64,000 nucleotides of DNA. It comes from Tomocerus qinae (Eukaryota > Arthropoda > Collembola > Entomobryomorpha > Tomoceridae). This document shows, piece by piece, positions 47,633-60,418 of the stretch. The notes under the pieces are model-generated. The model did no database searches. It had not been told where the DNA came from and saw nothing but the letters and a program-made list of their open reading frames with translations. The stretch covers positions 29,574,001-29,638,000 of the forward strand of contig CM034546.1 in NCBI GenBank assembly GCA_020055645.1, in the 5' to 3' direction. A program made the position numbers and the translations under genes. The number at the start of each line of letters is the position of its first letter. Position 1 is the stretch's first letter.

Positions 47633-48540
47633 AATGTAGGATATACCATATTTCCGTTTATGTCATCCTATTGTAGCCGATTTGTCCGCTGGCCACTGGC
47701 ATAAGTGTCCCTTCACTCACTATCACGTAGCATCTCCACCTATGGCGTAGCATATACCTCCTCCATTCATGGAGAAGCTACGTTTGAGTGGAATAAACTG
47801 CCACTTTCTTGGATTCTTTTATTTCTTGCGCATCCTTAGAAGCCTCCAAACACTTTCAATTTAAAAATATAAGCACAGAGATGCATTTGTGACAAATACA
47901 AAAAATCCCAAGGTTATACGGCCAACCCGTACAAAGCTATGAGGTAAACAACTCAAAAACTCCACGGATGGAGGATGTTACGCATTTAAGGGCCAATGTA
48001 CGGTGTAATGATACACAAAATTTGAAATATAACATTTACGGATAGGCTTAAACTCCTTTATAATTTTTGGCGATAAAATGCCTGGCTTTACATCGCAATA
48101 AGTCGCTACTATAAATAAATGGTTTACCGTACCATATTGTAGTAAACCGAGATTTGCTAATGAAAGAAGGAAAATCACCTTCAGGATCTCCACTCAAGAC
48201 AAGACAAATAAAATCTAACTAGGGAGTATAATGCCTAAGACTAAAGTACAGTCTGTATACGTAACTACAATGGAAGATTATGCAGACTACTACTCATATC
48301 TACTCCAGTAGACCAATGTGATACTGAGGCCTTAACTGTCATCAAGTTCATCTACAAATCTAGTGGTCGTCTTCGCGGATTGTCAACTTGGAGAAAAAAT
48401 TGAGACGCTCACTATAAATACGCTGGATATCAGCGAGAAAATCATTAAGAAGGATCCACACAATGTATATATTGTGTTGAATTTCATCTAACTTTGTGTC
48501 GCTGCAAGCCAAGTTCTACGATAGCTACAAGGACAAGTAA

Positions 48541-48716
48541 TAGCTCAAAGAAAGAGAATTTTGTAACTTGGTTCCGGGCGCAAAAAAAATTTTATTTCCA
48601 TAAAAAATTATTAAGGCATTTGAAATTGACATCAATACGGCTGCCACAGAACAAATTTCGAAAAATCGTCCGCTCCCGGAACCAAGTTACAAAATTCTCT
48701 TTTTTTAGCTATAACT
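48541..48716. mobile_element. Fold-back MITE
   Basis: A 26-bp perfect inverted match beginning AGAGAATTTTGTAACTTGG (left 48553 on; right ending about 48700). The spacer is about 100 bp. AGCT occurs just outside both ends. Confidence 0.7.
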
Positions 48717-50101
48717 AGTGCTCGTAGCTGTCGTAAAACTGGAGGAACACTGCAAATAAATTTCGAAAATGAATTGCATGTAATTTGGTACAAATAACAA
48801 CTCCTGTAAGTTCGGGCATCCTTACTTAGGTGCCGCACTAGTGCAACCGTTGCAGTCAAGTGAGATTGTGAGTATTTATTGAGTTGGACAACATGAAATT
48901 ACTATATTATTACTATTATTATTGTTTTGATTATTGCTGTTCCTAATCCTCGTCATCCTGGCCCACACTTTTCAACAATGTGGTGTATGAATGAGATGTG
49001 CAAGAAAAATAATTTGAAATTTCAAATCGGATAGCAACAAGTGTTAACCTAATGGGCTGAATTTAGGCAGCGGTACCTCGTTGCCGGTGCACATTGTTGT
49101 CAAATAACTTTTTTACCGGCGACACATTCCACATACCCATCTGATTGCCCTTATCACTTGTAGTATAATATATAATTGAACTATATATATATCCATATAT
49201 TCCGGGTATAACAAACATGAAACATAACATAAATGAAATAAACAAATTCGACAGTTATTATTACGAATAAAAAATTATTAGATTATGTTTGTTATATTCA
49301 AATCTGGTAGAATGACAATTTTTCCCTCTTCTTATTTGTTTAAAATTGAGCGAAGTGGGAAGAAGTGCCGATTTCAAAATAGCCAATAATTACCATAGAG
49401 ATTTTAGGTCAACTGCAGAAGTGTGGGTATTTTCATAAATTTCCACAATTATTTTGCTGTTTGAATAGATATCATTATTTTACATTTTCTTTCAAATGTA
49501 GAAATTAACCACGTAAACCATCATATTTCTGGTCTATGTTACAGTCGTCATCATGAGTTCTGACTGTGATTCAAAATTTTTTGACATTTGCGTGTAATAG
49601 CAATTTCCATGACATATATTTATACGATTTCCAAACTGCATTTTAAGGGGTAGGATTTAATGAAGCAAATACCGTGAACAGCGATTATTATGCACTTATG
49701 ATAAATAAATGAATATTGGGATGAATGCTTTAAACCTCATTGCAACCTCTTTCGCGTGGACATAGTTGAGTTATTGGAAATTACTTAGGGATTAAAGGAT
49801 GCTATTTAATGGGTCAATGAAATAATTTAAATAGTCAATGAATAATGATTTAATCGGTAAATGCTGAAGATTTAAATGGAGATAATTTGAAAAAGTCAAT
49901 ACGTAATTATTTAAAAAGTCAATGAAAACGCTGAATTGGTAAATTGTGTTAATTATTACATGATAGTCATTAAATTAGCAGTCACATACATTAATTGGCA
50001 TTAAATAGTATTCATTAAAAAGTAGTCTTAGTAATTAGTTTGTGATCATAGTCATTAAATAGCAAAAAGGCATAAAAATCAGCAGGCAGCCAGTAGCATA
50101 A

Positions 50102-50825
50102 TCAATCTCGAATCAATGTTTTTGTAGCCCCCTTTGGTCTTCCTCTCTTTGCGTTGAGGGGTATACGTTTAACAGCTGGAGAAAACCGAAATTGTTTGTG
50201 CATCGACGCAATTGCAACTATGTGCTTGCACATGTAATTCTTTTGATAATAGGGACATGTACATTTAGACTTTTTCCAATCGTTTACTATAAACGTAGTG
50301 TGCCACATAGTAAATTCAGAATTTAGAAAGTGATCAAATTTAGTCCATTTGGCAAAACGGTTAGGTAGCAAATATCTTTTAATCATATCTATTGTAATGG
50401 AACAACCTTGAGCACCAAAGAAGTAGAGAAATTTATTTTCATCACATGAGGGTTCGGTCAGTATAGTGGGATTGCTTTTAGCCCATTATTGAACACCAGT
50501 TTCTGTCTACAGGGACACTTTTTATTTTCCTACAATAAAAGTATACAACTTTTCCTCCACTAGTAAAATTCACGGATAATTTAGTCCATGCAGTAAGGAC
50601 TTCGGCTGAAGCTACCAATTCGTCTGAGTAATTCTTTAGTAAACCCCAATCCGGCTTTTCAGTAGTAGGTTTTTGAATTTTCTTCGGGGGACTGTTTTCG
50701 GTTTCCGAATTGGAACTATAAATTAATTGTGAAGCCATTGGAAGACTGTGGTTACTGGCCCAGGGAGTGGAAGATAGTGGGGAATTGTGTCGTTTACTTC
50801 CCTTCACTTTAACACCTAACATCAA
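50102..50825 (-). pseudogene. MULE transposase remnants: zinc-binding N-terminus and SWIM C-terminus, core deleted
   Basis: Minus strand. 50825-50478: Ser/Pro/Lys-rich leader (SPPKKIQKPTTEKPDW) and FTSGGKVVYFYCRKIK, like the start of a FLYWCH/zinc-binding module. 50386-50102: a SWIM finger (CTCPYYQKNYMCKHIV, Cx1C...CxH) and then the MULE-typical basic tail KRGRPKGATK with a stop. The roughly 300-residue DDE core that should lie between them is absent, and a frame change near 50480 separates the parts. Confidence 0.65.
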
Positions 50826-51295
50826 CCTTGCTCTTATCGGTCAACAAATTAACATAATTTTGCTATCTCAAACTCTCAGACGGCCGTCTCTTACTGCTTT
50901 TAGGTATGCTCTAAGGTTTCTATGTAAAAGCAACGTCCATTTACCCATTCAGCGTTTTCATTGACTTTTTAAATAATTACGTATTGACTTTTTCAAATTA
51001 TCTCCATTTAAATCTTCAGCATTTACCGATTAAATCATTATTCATTTACTATTTAAATTATTTCATTGACCCGTTAAATATATTCCGGGATTAAAGCTTT
51101 AAAAATAAATCTTATTTGTTTTAGGACAATAAACTGTCTTGTACAATTCTTTGAATATCATGCGTTTCAAAATGGATGTAAAGCTTTAAAAGTCAACTCA
51201 AGTGACACGGAATCTCTTTATATCGTGAAACTCAGTATAATGACTGTCTTCAATTTTAATTTCCAGATTTTAGCTGTGTAGGTATTACTAGATGT

Positions 51296-51952
51296 AGGGT
51301 GTCAAATGTCTATTGAGGCCCCCTGTACCGGAAGAACCGGAAGTAATAAAGCAAAACTGTTGGTACATTGGAAAGGCCATACAAAGTTACACTAATGAGG
51401 GTACTTTGATAAATGTCACTTGCCCTTAAGGGATCCAAAAAATCACTAAAATAAATATAAAGTGGAAAAATCTTTCCGTTTTCCAAGTTTTCGGATTTTT
51501 CCTGGCCACAAAACTTTTTTCTAAATGAGATTTCACAGGCCTTTCTTAGAATCGCATAATCGATTTTCCACCAATTTTCATCAAAATCGGTGGTGGGATT
51601 TTAGAAATTCTTATAAAACCCGCAAAAAAGTTGAAAAATTGACCACGTCCGATTTTGATAAAAATGATTGAAAAAATCACTAATGCGATTCTAAGAAAGG
51701 CTGTGAATCCCACTTTTAGAAATAAAAAGTTTTGTGGCCAGGAAAAATCCGAAAACTTGGAAAACGGGTAGATTTTATTTTATTTCCATTTTTTAATACT
51801 TTCAGCATTTTTTGAACCCCTTAAAGGTAAAGGACATTAATCAAAGTATCCTCATTAGTGTAACTTTGGACCGCCTTTCGATTGGTAGCGACAGTTTTGC
51901 TGTACTACTTCCAGTTTCGGTACAGGGGGTCTCAATAGACATTTGGCACCCT
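51296..51952. mobile_element. Nested fold-back element in right arm of the MULE
   Basis: Inverted ends AGGGTGTCAAATGTCTATTG / CAATAGACATTTGGCACCCT. Pairing continues through CCCCCTGTACCGG, the TCCGAAAACTTGG block and CTGGCCACAAAACTTTTT, so nearly the whole 657 bp folds into one hairpin. No coding sequence. Confidence 0.85.
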
Positions 51953-52829
51953 GTAGCAAAGTAAAATAAAGTATTAGTATAGTAATAGTATTAGTCGCAG
52001 TTTATTGTCTTAAAGCCCTACTTTCTCGTATCTCGGTTCTCTGTTTCCAAATAGTTTCTGACAATTTAATACAAATAAGATTTATTTTCAAAATTTTAAT
52101 CCACAGGTAATTTCTAATAACTCAAATGTCCATGCAAATGAGATTTACATTTAGCATTCATGCCATAATATCATGAGTTCATAATATTCGCTATTCACGG
52201 TATTTGCTTCATTAGATTTTACCCCTTAAAATGTATTTTGGAAACAAATTTATGTCATGGAAATCTGCAATTTCACGCTTATGACAAATACTTTGGACCA
52301 ATCAGAGAGGGGCTTGACCGAGGTCAAATTTTGAATCAACTGTCAGAACTCATTAATGACGACATTAATCTCTGAATTTAATTTAAGTTCCGTTAATATC
52401 TGTGTGGATTTTTTGCGATCGATGGCAGAAAACATTCCTCCTAATAGCCCAAAAAAGAGATCACCAGATTTTTTATCACATTTGGTTTCCCATAATTGTT
52501 GACTGACCCCTTAAATTTTGTTTATTTTATCCCGATATATTTTGGTTTTGAAATCGGCACATCTTCTTCCCCTTCGCTCAATTCATTTAGGTTAGGTTTA
52601 TTATATCCGCATTATAATAACGGCTAGATCTATATTAATTTATTATATATTATACTATGTACATATAAGTTACAAAGGCAATCAGATGGGTACGTGGATT
52701 GTGTTGCCGGTGTCGCCGTTGTTGCCAGTGTCTCCCGTAAGAAAGTTATTTGGCAACAATGTGTACCGGCAACAACAGCAACACCGGCAACGAGGTACGG
52801 CTGCCTAAATTCAGCCACCTAATGAGAAA

Positions 52830-54797
52830 GAGGATTGTGAAAAATAACTTCCTTCCGATTTTCGATAAACAGCCCCCTTTACGCAGGGCACACCCCTAAA
52901 GGTACTACTCGACCGATTTGGATGAAATTTTTTTTAATTGAAGGAGATAATATTTCGGAGGGTAGATTTTTGGCAAAATTTCAAAATTCGAACTCCTTCA
53001 TGAAAAATAAATTTCCAAAAAAACTTTTTTTAAAGTTAATCGGTTTTAGGGCCAATCTTACTTTAACAGCTACACAAACAGCACATTTGCATATTCTACC
53101 AATTTGACCTCCAAAAATGTCAAATGTCAACCTACTGAAAATGCTCCAATAAACCTTGTATGACATATCAATCAGCATCTAGATCTACACACTTCAAGCA
53201 AAACGATTATGATGTAATATGCTCAAACATTTAAAATGTTGCATGGTTTAAGGTCATTTTTAAAAAACGTTGTCCATATACCGTTTTTAACTTTTTTTAA
53301 ATTGAAACATTTGACTTCTGAGATATTATACACGTTACTGTCCGAATTATCCAAGGGAGATAATTTTCAAATCCAAACGGAAATAAATATTGCTTCTCAT
53401 TGGTCGATGTATTTTTGAAATTTACCAATCAAAACAGCATTTCTTTTCAAAATTTTATGATTCTCAGGGAAAGTATTACTGCATCAAAAACTACAAAATC
53501 ATAAAAACTATTTACTTGCATTGCAACATGAACTCTGTATTATAGACTTGTGATAGTGGCATTGCATTTTAGCATATTATTATTATCATTATCACAGTAA
53601 AGCCTAGAGATGATATCGAAAAAGACTTTCTCACAGGGCAGGACGGTGTGACAGCTTCACATACGTTGTTTTTACTTTAGCATAACGCTGGCTTTCAGCA
53701 AGATGTCCCCCAACGATGTTTAATGAAACACAAGTTTTGTCACAGGCCCACTTGGACAGTATCCTTAAATTAAACAAAAATCGTAAATTAATAAAATTAA
53801 ATTATCGAATTTTTGACGGAGAATTATTGCAAATATATTGTTTTGAGTTTCATCGATTCTCATATTATTTCTCTTTGATTTTGTAGCTTATTTTACAATC
53901 CAATAAATAAAAACAAGCTTTTATCATTTATTTGACTGCAAATGATTACCTTTAAGTTTGTCCCAAACATCAACATTTTTCAATGAAAGATGGCATATTT
54001 GATGTTTCTTGTAAATAGGAAATCTTTTAATATTGTTGGAACTTCGGCAGTTATGTAACTGCTCACAGCCCTAAAATTTAAGGGGAAAAGTTATATGAAC
54101 AGTAAATTGATTCATAATAAAATAAATTCTGAAATCCACTATTACAAAAGTGCAAAGCTTTTATGATAAATCATCTTTCTAGGTATTTTATTTAATGCTA
54201 AGGTCAATGGATTAATGGATTTCAAGTCACTCCAAATTACTTTATTGATGCTATATAGCAAATATGCAAACTAAGACAAATAGCATTTTGTAAAGCATGC
54301 ACAATGCACATAGTATTCTATATTGACCAACTTTATTTGTATACCTTCTATTTACAGAAAAAAATTTTCACCTCTTATGTCGTGCTGCTGCTGGCAATCG
54401 AATAACACCGAAAAAGTTGAGAAGACGACGTAGTAAATAATACCCTTCCTTCCATTAATTATCCATCACTGCATACTTCTGAAATTACATAAAAAATTTA
54501 GGATTACTAAAACAAAAATGACAACATTTGTCGAATGTGAGGGGAAAATTACAGATCTGAGATATGTAAGGTATGATCATGACCATGACCCAAAAGTAAT
54601 GAAAAGAAATTTAAATACCTAGTCAATTTTAACAATTTTATTTTCACCAACTTCTTTTTATTTTCAAAATTTATTAGATAACACGAACTGTTCACGAATT
54701 GTCCATTTCTATAGTTTCATCCAAAAGTTACTTATCTTACTAACTTACTACCATTACTTAGGTAAATAAAATTATCCTCGAAGTTTCATTTCACTAT
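52830..54797. other. No gene recognised
   Basis: AT-rich, with only short chance frames. No terminal repeats found by eye. Confidence 0.4.
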
Positions 54798-54805
54798 AGT
54801 ATGTA

Positions 54806-55232
54806 CAGTGTACAAAATACCATTTACCACTTACCAGTGGTAAGTGGTTTTTAATGGTAGTATTTAACGTTAAATACCACTACCTACAAAGTAGTGGTAA
54901 GTGGTGTAAATGGTAAAAAATAGTTTAATTTAAATTTCGTGTTTAAATTTTGAATAAAATTCGGTGCCAACGTATGAAATAGCTTAGCACTTAGCAGCTG
55001 ATAAATGTTGTCACAAATTAAATAAGTGTCCGTCAATCAGAGTTGGATTTAACTAATCGTCCTTATTTGCCGATAGAGAAATTAATTACAATTAAATTAG
55101 CACATTAATATCGATTGTACGTAAATTTCGCTAAAATTTACCATTTTACCATTAAATGCATTTTTAACATTAAGTGCATTTTTACCACTGTGATGGTGAA
55201 AAAGCCTAAAAAGTGGTACATTTTGTACACTG
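54806..55232. mobile_element. hAT-like MITE, 427 bp
   Basis: Ends CAGTGTACAAAAT / ATTTTGTACACTG, with an exact 8-bp target duplication AGTATGTA (54798-54805 and 55233-55240). The interior near 54825-54920 is a palindrome of TACCACTTACC words. Confidence 0.9.
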
Positions 55233-55420
55233 AGTATGTACTGACACTTATGGAAGTAATTTCAGTGTGGGATAAACTCTCATCAAATCTCATTTGAAAA
55301 TTGTCTAAAACTGCCGATTAATTTAGTTTCTGAGATAAATCATAATATCAGAATGCTCCAGCAATGTTTATGGCCGTTATTTGCAGCAAAAATAACGATG
55401 TTACTAAAAACTTGCTTTAC
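55233..55420 (+). repeat. Direct repeat, about 185 bp, first copy
   Basis: Matches 55775-55960 with only a handful of substitutions ('gtactgacacttatg' to 'actaaaaacttgct'). The hAT MITE at 54806-55232 landed exactly at the 5' edge of this copy. Confidence 0.85.
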
Positions 55421-55774
55421 CCGAAAAACATAAAGTGATAGGTTTTACATATAAATGGCTAGCTAATTTCCTTTCAATCAACGCACTGCCATTTATTAAA
55501 TATTATATTTCTGACTATTTACAACAACACTTGACTAAAATTAAGAGTAACTTTCCTGTTCCATAGGTACTCAGTATTTATCATACTACTATTATAGGCA
55601 TTACAGCCAATTATATTCATCATATATATAGCCACATTGATCCCAATACTATAAGGTAATTAACATAATATTAGCAATATTTGAAAATTCAAAAATAATT
55701 TAAAATTCAAAAAGGATGTTATTTGGTTACAAATGTGTTTGACTTACCATTAAATCAATCTTGTATAATTTTGA

Positions 55775-55960
55775 GTATGTACTGACACTTATGTAAGTAA
55801 TTTCAGTGTGGGATAAACTCTCATCAAATCTCAATTGAAAATTGTCTAAAACTGCCGATTAATTTATTTTCTGAGATAAATCATAATATCAGAATGCTCC
55901 AGCAATTTTTATGGCCGTTATTTACAGCAAAAATAACGATGTTACTAAAAACTTGCTCCG
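55775..55960 (+). repeat. Direct repeat, about 185 bp, second copy
   Basis: Second copy of 55233-55420 at 542 bp spacing. It has no MITE next to it, so the tandem duplication and insertion are separate events. Confidence 0.85.
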
Positions 55961-58612
55961 AAACAACACTTTCGATATCGTTGAGCACAAAGCTCAATGA
56001 CGTTCTGTCAGTCTGCTTTTATCTTTTGCACTGTGTAGTATGTCGTTTAGTCGTATACCATTCATTCATATTTTCTGGAATCTTTCATGGATAAACTTTG
56101 AGAAGATTTTGTTTCAATGCCATTTTTGGCTTCATGGACGTTGCTCTGGGAGTTGTGATGCAACGTACAAATTTTGTATAATATACATTTTATATGCCAG
56201 ATGTCTTCTCTTAAAGAAGTCATTTTATGGATACTATATATCGAAGTCATGAAAATTGTTTCTCCTTTATAGAATGCCGTGGTGGCAGTGACTACAGATG
56301 GGGACTATTTCACATTCAAATCTTTAAAGCCCAAGGGATTAAAGTAATAAATAACAGGAATAAAGAGAAAAAGCCTACCCCGATCTACGCTCGCTAGTAA
56401 GTAGCAAACATAATTCGTTCTGCCGCACTCCGTTTACAATACATATTGTTATGCAGGAACAAGGGAAAGGGGAGCATTTCCGTCCCTTCTATAAAACTGC
56501 GCAACGATGTCAGGGTACTGTATACGGAAAAGTTCCCCAGGTCAATTTTTTCTTTCTTAATATCAGTTACACTAGAAGGATACGTGGGATAAAGTCATTT
56601 TCATTCAGTAAAGGTACAAAGTACCTACAATAAAATTCTATAGTAATCCTTATGTTGGCTGTTTTTACTTACAAATTACAAAAATATCTTCGTTAGTAGT
56701 ATTACTTTTGTACATTAGTTACAATATTTTATATGCAAATTATATAACTAAATAAATAATGCTACTCAGTAACTGGTTTTTGAGCAGGTTGATAAAATAT
56801 CCATTTGAAAGACGATTACTATAAAGAACTAAATGTGGAATATTATTATATATGGTGCTATTGGATTATGGTAAATAAAAATCCCTCTTTTACAAATATA
56901 AATTGAAAATATAAATTGAAAGAATTATTATAATTTAATAAATAACTGTTTTTACTGACTAATATGCTGGGTACACAAATTGGTTATCAATGTTAATCAT
57001 TAATTGCACAATGCAATAATGTGCTCAATAAAAAATTATAAACAGCAAATTCTAAAAATGATCAAATGTACAATTACATTCATGTTATTATTATTCGAAG
57101 CGTTAAATCAACAAACTAATACACGCAATTAAAGTGGAAAATGGAATGTAAATTTTTTAATGGTCTCAAAGCAATGCTTTCCTTTCGCCTTGTAATTCAA
57201 CCGTTGCATCATATTCAAAAGACTATTCGACTGAGTTACTGAACTAAAATTACTTTTATCTCCTTTTAAAATCTATAAATACATAAATTATGTGTCTGTA
57301 ACATTCCCTTTTCAACGCAAAGTTTAAAAAGTATTTACCAAGTTTCCAAACTTAGTTAATAAATGGAAAATTATTAGCAACTTAGCAATTTCAGTTTCCT
57401 ACGAAAATTTAAAAGAAATAAGCGGTAAATCATTCTTCACTAACTTCTTCAATTACTGATATTTAAAAAATCTGAAATTTGGATTTAAGTTGAAGCCTGA
57501 GGCATCGGGAGCATGTGTAACGAAATTGAGAAAAATGAAGAAATTTTTATCTAAAAAGGAAACAAAATGGATACAATTTTGAATTAGCACTACTGTTAAA
57601 TTAGAAAATGTTCATTTGGGATAGTGTGTACTCTGTGTACGTACACGGAATGAATTTTGTACTCCACGAAATAGGGTAATAAACTGTGGAAAGATATCAC
57701 ACGTTTCATTACAGTGTTTGCCTTTATACTTTGCTTTGTGAATTGTGATTCATGACTTTTCTATGGATTTAAAGTCACGGGTACTTATTTTAATGATCTT
57801 TGAGAATATAGAAGCTTACCCATTCATAGATACATAGCAGATTGTAAAGCAGTGCAACATTCAACTACCAAAACTATTATTTAGGTAAAATTGCGTCATG
57901 GTTTTTATGATGGTAGCAGTGACTGTAGATATAAAAAGCTTAAGTATAATATTATGATTACCATCAATGTATAACAATAAATCCGCCTCGCTTAGGCCTG
58001 CATATAGCAGACAGGAACTTCTGTTCTGTAGTAATATGCGTAACGAAGATCCTTTTACAAGCACATGCAGATGACACTTTCACTTCCATCCCTTCCAAAA
58101 CTGCACAAAAGGTTTAAGGGTGCTATTGCAATGCATACTAAAAGGGACGAATGGAATGAGAATGGGAAATGCTTTATAATATTGTATAATATTGCTTACT
58201 ATTTAAAAGCGAGGTACTAATAGTAAGTAAGTACCTGTGAAAAAGCCTTTGCGGAATAATGGATAACAGTATTTCTCAATATCAGTTAGATTTGGGGAAT
58301 GTGAGATCTCGTCATTGTAAATATGTAGGTAGTATAATATGTAATGCAATTCTATAATAATATACATTTTGCATGTTTTCACTCACTTAATGCAACTTTT
58401 AAATGCCTTCCTTAATAGTAATATTAAATTTTGTATTATTAATATTGTAATATTTTTGTATATTAGTTAGATATTTTTATAAGTAAATTATATACCTCCT
58501 TATACTGTATATCATTCAATTTTGTTCGGTAACTGATTTAGTAGCTGGGTGATCGAATGTGAATTTGATAAACAGTGACTTTTAATAGTTTTGTTTTGAT
58601 ATTTACAATTGT
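55961..58612. other. No gene recognised
   Basis: AT-rich. Short open frames (for example plus 56040-56252) lack any domain. Confidence 0.4.
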
Positions 58613-58620
58613 ATGGGAGT

Positions 58621-58913
58621 CAGACATGGCACTTGAAATATTTCTCGGAAATAAATTAGCGAAATTTTATGAAATATTTCGCGAAATATTTCACTCCCAC
58701 TTTCCTTGAAAAATGAAATATTTGAAATAAAGGAAATAAATAGAGTACATTGCATTTATTTCAATCAATAAATTTCGCGCGGAATAAATGAATTGCGGAT
58801 GCGCGTACACCTGCGCATTGTATTTATTTCAAAAATTTTATTTATTTCATTAATTTCAAATATTTAATTTTTCAAGAAAAATTCCCTGAAATAAGAAATT
58901 AATGCCATGTCTG
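58621..58913. mobile_element. hAT-like MITE, 293 bp
   Basis: Ends CAGACATGGCA / TGCCATGTCTG, flanked by ATGGGAGT (58613-58620) and ATGGGACT (58914-58921), a one-mismatch 8-bp duplication. The interior has GAAATATTTC palindromes. Confidence 0.85.
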
Positions 58914-59449
58914 ATGGGACTGTGAGATCACAACAAATAGCAACACATCTTACACAAGGGGGATATAAAATGAAATAAAAAATATACATTATAGATTTTA
59001 AAAAAGAAATGCTTACATTTACTGAAAATATGGTGGATTTCTAATAGTAATTGATACAAAATATACATATGAAAATAATTTACTCCCAATTGGCAAAAAC
59101 ATGATAAGCATTCGACATTCTAAAAAATGTTATAAAATGTAAAATTACATTCCTGTTATATTTATATCATTAAGCCAATAATATTATAGACAATTATAAT
59201 GGATACAATATTATGGAAAAAGGGGATAAAAACTTCCCAGTAATTTTTTGTGTTCATTACGCTGCCAAATGCCCAACTGAACATATAACAACTATCATGT
59301 TTATGCTACAGTAGGAACACTGAAATAATGCCTTATTACTGTTATTACATTAAATAGTATAATAAAATAGATATAAAATAGATAAATATAATGAAGTGTA
59401 CAATAGACAATTCCAGAATCCAGAGCATTAATTACATGTAGAAATCAAT

Positions 59450-60010
59450 TCATGCTCCTAATATTTTCATGTGTTGTATTTTGCAATGCTTTTGGAGTAT
59501 TTCCTTTGAGGTAAACTTCAATGGACACGCCGAACACTCAAATGGTCTTTCCCTACCATGTAATTTCACGTGATTTTCAAGACTTTTATTGCTTCCAAAT
59601 GACCTCTCACAAATATTGCAGGTGTAGGGCTTAAAGTCAGTGTGCTTGTAGATGTAGTGTTCAGAACAATAGAACTTGGCAAGAAAAAGTTTCTGGCAAA
59701 CGCTGCATTCAAAGCCTCCACTCTTATCGTGCATCGTTCCCCAGTGCATTCGAAATATTGTTATTTTTTTCAATATTTTATCACATTTTAAGCACTCAAT
59801 ACCTTTATCTGTTTCTGTAAATAAGAAAATATAATGTTTAAATGAATACTAAAACATTATAATTACACATTATACTGCAATTAAAGAATTATTAAAGACA
59901 AAATTGTTACTTTTGAATCCTTTCTGTAATTCTTCTTCGAAATTCGGATTTTTTGGCAACTGAATCACATTTCCAGGTTGGATAAGTCCGTATATTAGAC
60001 TCTTCGCCAT
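59450..60010 (-). CDS. C2H2 zinc-finger protein, four fingers
   Basis: Probable DNA-binding nuclear protein. Exon A: from ATG 60010 (MAKSLIYGLIQPGNVIQLPK) to about 59912 with a GTAACA donor. Exon B: acceptor ttatttacag near 59816, then four fingers (CLKCDKILKK...H-x3-H; CSVCQKLF; CNICERSFGSNKSLENH; CSACPLKFTS) to the stop at 59450. The third finger and its linker are close to consensus. An acceptor-like cacag just upstream of the ATG, with the frame open through it, leaves room for a further 5' exon. Lies 0.4 kb downstream of the 60.4-64 kb zinc-finger gene, in the same orientation, and resembles its fingers. Confidence 0.7.
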
Positions 60011-60418
60011 TCTAGCATCAGACCTGTGAATACAAAAATGTTTTACTTGCCAGTTAAAGTTATTTTTAATCTACTTATCCTCCGTTGTCCGTTTAAGTAT
60101 CACAGTTCTAAATAAAACACAAGATAGGTGAACTAGGTGGGGGACAGTTTATTTTAGAAAGCAACGAGACTTCAGAAATCGATTGGTTGACCTAGTATGA
60201 ACTTAAAACATGCATTTTGGGGTACCTCGCAAATTTTAAAAATATTTTCAAACTTGTCAATATTGCAACAGATTATCATTTATCAGTGGATATTGAATAC
60301 AATAAGAGCTTTCTATTCTAGTTGTAGTAAAAGTAGTAGTTTTGAAAATGAATAAATTTCCTGTTATTCTAGTACGGATCCGCAAAGTCATATCAATAAA
60401 AGTAAAAATATTAATTAA

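Larger units (their letters stand above)
46874..47992. mobile_element. piggyBac-like non-autonomous element (candidate)
   Basis: Left end TTAA + CCCTTTAAATGCGCAAC; right end GTTACGCATTTAAGGG. Inner inverted words GTAGCTTCTCC (46910) and GGAGAAGCTAC (47780) strengthen the pairing. The right TTAA is not intact. It contains minisatellites and a nested hAT MITE, and no transposase. Confidence 0.45.
49055..52816. mobile_element. Mutator-like (MULE) transposon with very long inverted termini
   Basis: Terminal motif GGCTGAATTTAGGCAG at 49055, with its complement ending at 52816. The 8-bp direct repeat ACCTAATG lies immediately outside (49047-49054 and 52817-52824). The arms stay alignable inward for about 0.9 kb: GTACCTCGTTGCCGG; gagcgaag...gccgatttc; the TTAAGGGGTA and GAAGCAAATACCGTGAA block; and a proximal part (GGGTCAATGAAATAATTTAA). 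The right arm is interrupted at about 51090-52105 by nested inserts. Remnants of a MULE-type transposase lie between the arms. Confidence 0.85.

Noticed and set aside
56040-56252. Overlapping short frames on both strands near 56 kb
   Set aside because: No recognisable family, no splice or promoter context; likely chance.
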